DNA from: Candidatus Solincola quzhuomuensis
GTDB lineage: Bacteria > Actinomycetota > Geothermincolia > Geothermincolales > RBG-13-55-18
Direction of reading: 5' to 3'
Length of the DNA: 32,166 bases
Assembly (NCBI GenBank): GCA_015711855.1
Contig: JACVJF010000020.1
Span: forward strand, 1-32,166
The notes under the pieces are model-generated. The model saw only the letters and a list, made by a program, of their open reading frames with translations. It was not told where the DNA came from and ran no database searches. The position numbers and the translations under genes are program-made. The number at the start of each line of letters is the position of its first letter. Within the stretch, counting starts at the first letter, position 1. This document shows, in pieces, positions 29,571 to 32,166 of this stretch.

Positions 29571-32123
29571 ATGGCGAAGGATCGGATAGAGGATTTTCTC
29601 TCCCGGAAACACCGGGAGACCTTAGTAGTCGTATCGCTCTTCATCGTGCTCGCCCTGGTTTTGACCTGGCCGCTGGCCCTCCGCCTCCACCGGTCCATCC
29701 CCGGCGACACGGGCGACCCCTGTCTCAACACCTGGATCATGTCCTGGGGAGCGCGGACCATCTTCACCTCTCCCACCCGGTTCTTCCAGGCCAACATCAT
29801 GTATCCATCCCGGGACGTCCTGGTCTATTCCGAACACCTCTTCACCATGGCCTTGCTTTCGGCGCCCATCTATGCCCTTTCCCGGAACCCCGTATTGGCC
29901 TACAACATACTCGTCCTCCTGGGCCTGGTGGTCTCCGCCTTCGGGTGCTATCTGCTGGTCAGGGAGCTGACCGGGAGCAGGTGGGCGGCGCTCGTTTCCG
30001 GGTTTTTCTTCGCCTTCTGCTCTTATAAGTTCAGCCAGCTCACTCACATCCAGATAATGTTTTCCGCTTTCCTGCCCCTGGCGGTGCTCTACGAGCTCCG
30101 TTACCTGCAAGACGGACGCCGCCGCCATCTTATCCTCTTCGGCCTTTTCCTGCTGGCCCAGTCCCTTTCTTCCTGGCATTACCTGGTTTTCTGTTACCTG
30201 GTCTCTGGTCTCATGTTCCTCTGGTGGGCTTTCTTCTCCCGCTCCCGCGCCGACTGGGCGCGCCTCGGCGGGGTGGCGGCCGCGCTTCTGGCGGTCCTCG
30301 TCCTGACCACCCCCTTCGCCCTCCCCTATCTTCGCGCCCATGCGCGGCTGCCCGCTTTCGAGCGCGGCATGCGGGAGATAAAGATGTTCTCCGCGCAGTT
30401 CTCCGACTATTTCTCCGCCTATGAGGGGAATGCCCTTTACTTCAAGGGCTTTTCCCCTTTTCGTCCGCTGACGACGGCCAACGAAAGAGCGCTCTTTCCC
30501 GGACTGGCCGTGGTCGTGCTGGCACTTCTGGGACTGGCCTGGACCGCCGGAGAGAGCAAGGGCGGCGGGCGGCGGACGGGGAGAGCGGAGCGATATCTCC
30601 CCGCCTTCTTTCTCCTGCTGGCCGCGTTGAGCCTGATGCTCACCTTGGGTCCTGAAGCCGGCAGCCGGCGGAACTTCCTATACCTGGTGCCTTACTGGAT
30701 GGGAGTATTGAGGTTCATACGAGTGCCGGCCCGCTTTCACGTGGTCTTCGTGTTGGCCCTGGCCGTGCTCGCGGGATACGGGGTGGCCCTGATAACGGGA
30801 AGGGTGGGCAGGGGAAAGGGCGGTAGGCGAGCGTTACGGCTCTGGGGAGCGGTCCTCCTCGCGGTCGTATTGGCCGAGAACATCAACCTCCCCGTGTCCA
30901 TGGCCGAGGTGCCCACGGGAAGACAAGTCCCGCAGGTCTACCGCTGGCTCGCGGAGCAGGGAGAGGCGAGGATCATCGAGCTTCCCACCGAGCCCTGGGG
31001 CGAGCTGCACCGCTACGACCGGCAGCTGGAGTTCTATCCCGCCGACCCTCCCGCTTACAGCGCCCGAGAGGGACTACGGGTATATTACACCACCTATCAC
31101 TGGAAGCAGACGGCCAACGGTTACAGTGGCTATTTTCCCTACCACTACAACCGGATCTTCTACGAGATGCAGGGATTCCCGTCGATCAGATCCCTGGAAC
31201 TTCTGCGCGGCCTGGGCATAACCCACGTGCTGTGGGACTGGAGGATGGTGCCGGCGGAAAAAGTCGGCGAATATCGCGAACGCCTGCTCTCCCTTCCGGG
31301 AACGGATCTCCTAGCCGACTTCGGCGAGCAGTGGGTCCTCGCCGTGGGAACGGGGGAGACGGCCACCCTCGACGACCTCGAGGTGGAAGCGGTGGTCCCC
31401 GCGAAGATCCTGCCCGGGCGGCCCTTCAACATGGGGATCAGCGTGACCAACACCTCGAACTTCCCCCTGGTGATCTCGGACGAGGAGATGCAGGAATTTC
31501 GCCTCCTTTTCCTGGACGGGGAGGGTAAGACGGTCCTCCAATCGGAGGGGGAATACCTGGCGCCCTTTTTCCTACAAGCGGGGGAGGGCCAGGCTCTGAC
31601 CCTGCGTTCGGAGAAGGCTCCCTCCCTGCCCGGCCTTTATACCCTGAGGATAATCCTGGAGGGAGGTGTCCTGGGGGGTAGGGAATTCACCCGCACCCTG
31701 GAGGTGGGGGAGATGCCGGTCTCGGAGGACCCCTCTCATGTGGACGGGAAGGTGGAATTCCTGGGGGCAAACCCCATAAGGATCCCGGTTACCGATGGGC
31801 TTTTCTACCTCTCCTTCAGGGTCACCAATAGCGGGGACACCTACTTGATATCGGCGAGAAGGACCCGGGAGGAAGAGGTTGAAAACCGGAAGGGACTGGT
31901 ATATCTGGCCGTGAAGTTCGAGGGAGACGGGCCTCCTTGGGAGGAGCAGCGAAGTACCCTTCCTTGCGACTTGGCGCCGGGACAGACGGCGGTCCTGCCC
32001 ACCCTCTTCCGACCCCCGGGCACCCCGGGAAGGTATAGAGTGTTGGTAAGTTTTACCAATGAGGGGTTCCGATGGTTCGGGGAGGTCCTGGTCCTGGAAG
32101 TGGAGGTGGGCGAGGGAATTTAA
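29571..32123 (+). CDS. large GT-C-like membrane protein with C-terminal beta-rich domain
   Basis: An 850-residue paralogue of the divergent protein. Shared landmarks include GDTGDPCLNTWIMSWGA then YPSRDVLVYSEHLFTM, FFFAFCSYKFS, PFALPYLR, ALFPG, FIRVPARFH, VPQVYRWLAE, YHWKQTANGYSGYFP (near residue 508), and LPCDLAPGQT (near 797). The NGYSGxFP pattern is common in a large family of bacterial GT-C-like membrane proteins. It has about ten to twelve transmembrane segments up to residue 430 and beta-rich repeats after about 600 (VVPAKILPGRPF; ISVTNTSNFPLVI). ATG 29571 is preferred because GGGAGG is 6 nt upstream; ATG 29565 directly abuts it. Likely acts on the outer face of the membrane in envelope glycan or glycolipid synthesis. 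Confidence 0.82.
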   Translation: MAKDRIEDFLSRKHRETLVVVSLFIVLALVLTWPLALRLHRSIPGDTGDPCLNTWIMSWGARTIFTSPTRFFQANIMYPSRDVLVYSEHLFTMALLSAPIYALSRNPVLAYNILVLLGLVVSAFGCYLLVRELTGSRWAALVSGFFFAFCSYKFSQLTHIQIMFSAFLPLAVLYELRYLQDGRRRHLILFGLFLLAQSLSSWHYLVFCYLVSGLMFLWWAFFSRSRADWARLGGVAAALLAVLVLTTPFALPYLRAHARLPAFERGMREIKMFSAQFSDYFSAYEGNALYFKGFSPFRPLTTANERALFPGLAVVVLALLGLAWTAGESKGGGRRTGRAERYLPAFFLLLAALSLMLTLGPEAGSRRNFLYLVPYWMGVLRFIRVPARFHVVFVLALAVLAGYGVALITGRVGRGKGGRRALRLWGAVLLAVVLAENINLPVSMAEVPTGRQVPQVYRWLAEQGEARIIELPTEPWGELHRYDRQLEFYPADPPAYSAREGLRVYYTTYHWKQTANGYSGYFPYHYNRIFYEMQGFPSIRSLELLRGLGITHVLWDWRMVPAEKVGEYRERLLSLPGTDLLADFGEQWVLAVGTGETATLDDLEVEAVVPAKILPGRPFNMGISVTNTSNFPLVISDEEMQEFRLLFLDGEGKTVLQSEGEYLAPFFLQAGEGQALTLRSEKAPSLPGLYTLRIILEGGVLGGREFTRTLEVGEMPVSEDPSHVDGKVEFLGANPIRIPVTDGLFYLSFRVTNSGDTYLISARRTREEEVENRKGLVYLAVKFEGDGPPWEEQRSTLPCDLAPGQTAVLPTLFRPPGTPGRYRVLVSFTNEGFRWFGEVLVLEVEVGEGI

Positions 32124-32144
32124 AGGAGGAAAGGAGCACCGGAA

Positions 32145-32166
32145 CATGGAACGTCGCAACCAGCTG
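32145..32166 (+). CDS. start of an unidentified gene, cut by window edge
   Basis: ATG at 32145 is preceded by AGGAG about 8 nt upstream, within a purine-rich run after the previous stop. Only seven codons (MERRNQL) are present, so no function can be assigned. It probably continues the same transcript as the membrane protein, which ends 21 bp earlier. Confidence 0.5.

Noticed and set aside
1-32166. CRISPR arrays, insertion sequences, prophage genes or integration sites
   Set aside because: No repeat-spacer arrays, transposases, integrases or flanking duplications were visible; the single tRNA shows no partial copy nearby.

Overview
The window is about 32 kb of high-GC, gene-dense bacterial chromosome. 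Housekeeping genes in the left half identify the lineage best. Their order (metG, abrB-like, rsmA, ispE, spoVG, tRNA-Gln, glmU, prs, lipoproteins, pth, rplY/ctc, mfd, mazG) resembles the metS-ksgA-ispE to prsA-glmU-mfd-mazG neighbourhood of Actinomycetota, where a lipoprotein gene also sits beside prs and rplY. It also carries genes typical of the matching Bacillota region: an AbrB-type regulator beside metG, and spoVG just before glmU. With a permuted SpoIID/LytB protein, this suggests a deep-branching, probably Gram-positive actinobacterium that keeps Firmicute-like sporulation-associated genes. A high-GC Bacillota is the alternative. This placement is inference.

Layout. Positions 1-2039: 5' part of metG on the minus strand, divergent from a small abrB-like gene, then rsmA on the minus strand. 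The metG/abrB gap has face-to-face promoters sharing a palindromic -10 region, with a 14-bp dyad filling the metG promoter spacer. Positions 2244-6143: ispE, spoVG, tRNA-Gln(TTG), glmU and prs, all plus strand. Positions 6168-9003: a minus-strand block transcribed rplY, pth, then two tandem paralogous lipoproteins. Positions 9004-9623: an unusual noncoding gap with a 35-bp direct repeat (two copies) and a perfect palindrome. Positions 9624-14406: mfd and mazG. Positions 14508-17057: a SpoIID-like secreted protein with the usual C-terminal GHG motif at its N-terminus and a tail of four repeats of about 104 residues.

The right half (17196-32166) is a surface-glycan region. A minus-strand methyltransferase diverges from an operon encoding an ABC-2 polysaccharide exporter (permease plus ATPase with a C-terminal cargo-type domain), a methyltransferase-like protein, three GT4-type glycosyltransferases and a second, more degenerate methyltransferase-like protein. 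Several genes overlap by ATGA, indicating translational coupling. The exporter leader can form alternative pairings, one covering a ribosome binding site. Next come two large divergent paralogous membrane proteins resembling GT-C glycosyltransferases with extracytoplasmic beta-rich C-terminal domains. A new gene starts at the right edge.

A plausible reading is that the glycosyltransferases build a cytoplasmic glycan, methyltransferase-like proteins cap or regulate chain length, the ABC exporter moves it across the membrane, and the GT-C-like proteins modify it or other cell-envelope lipids outside. No mobile element, CRISPR array or rRNA was seen.
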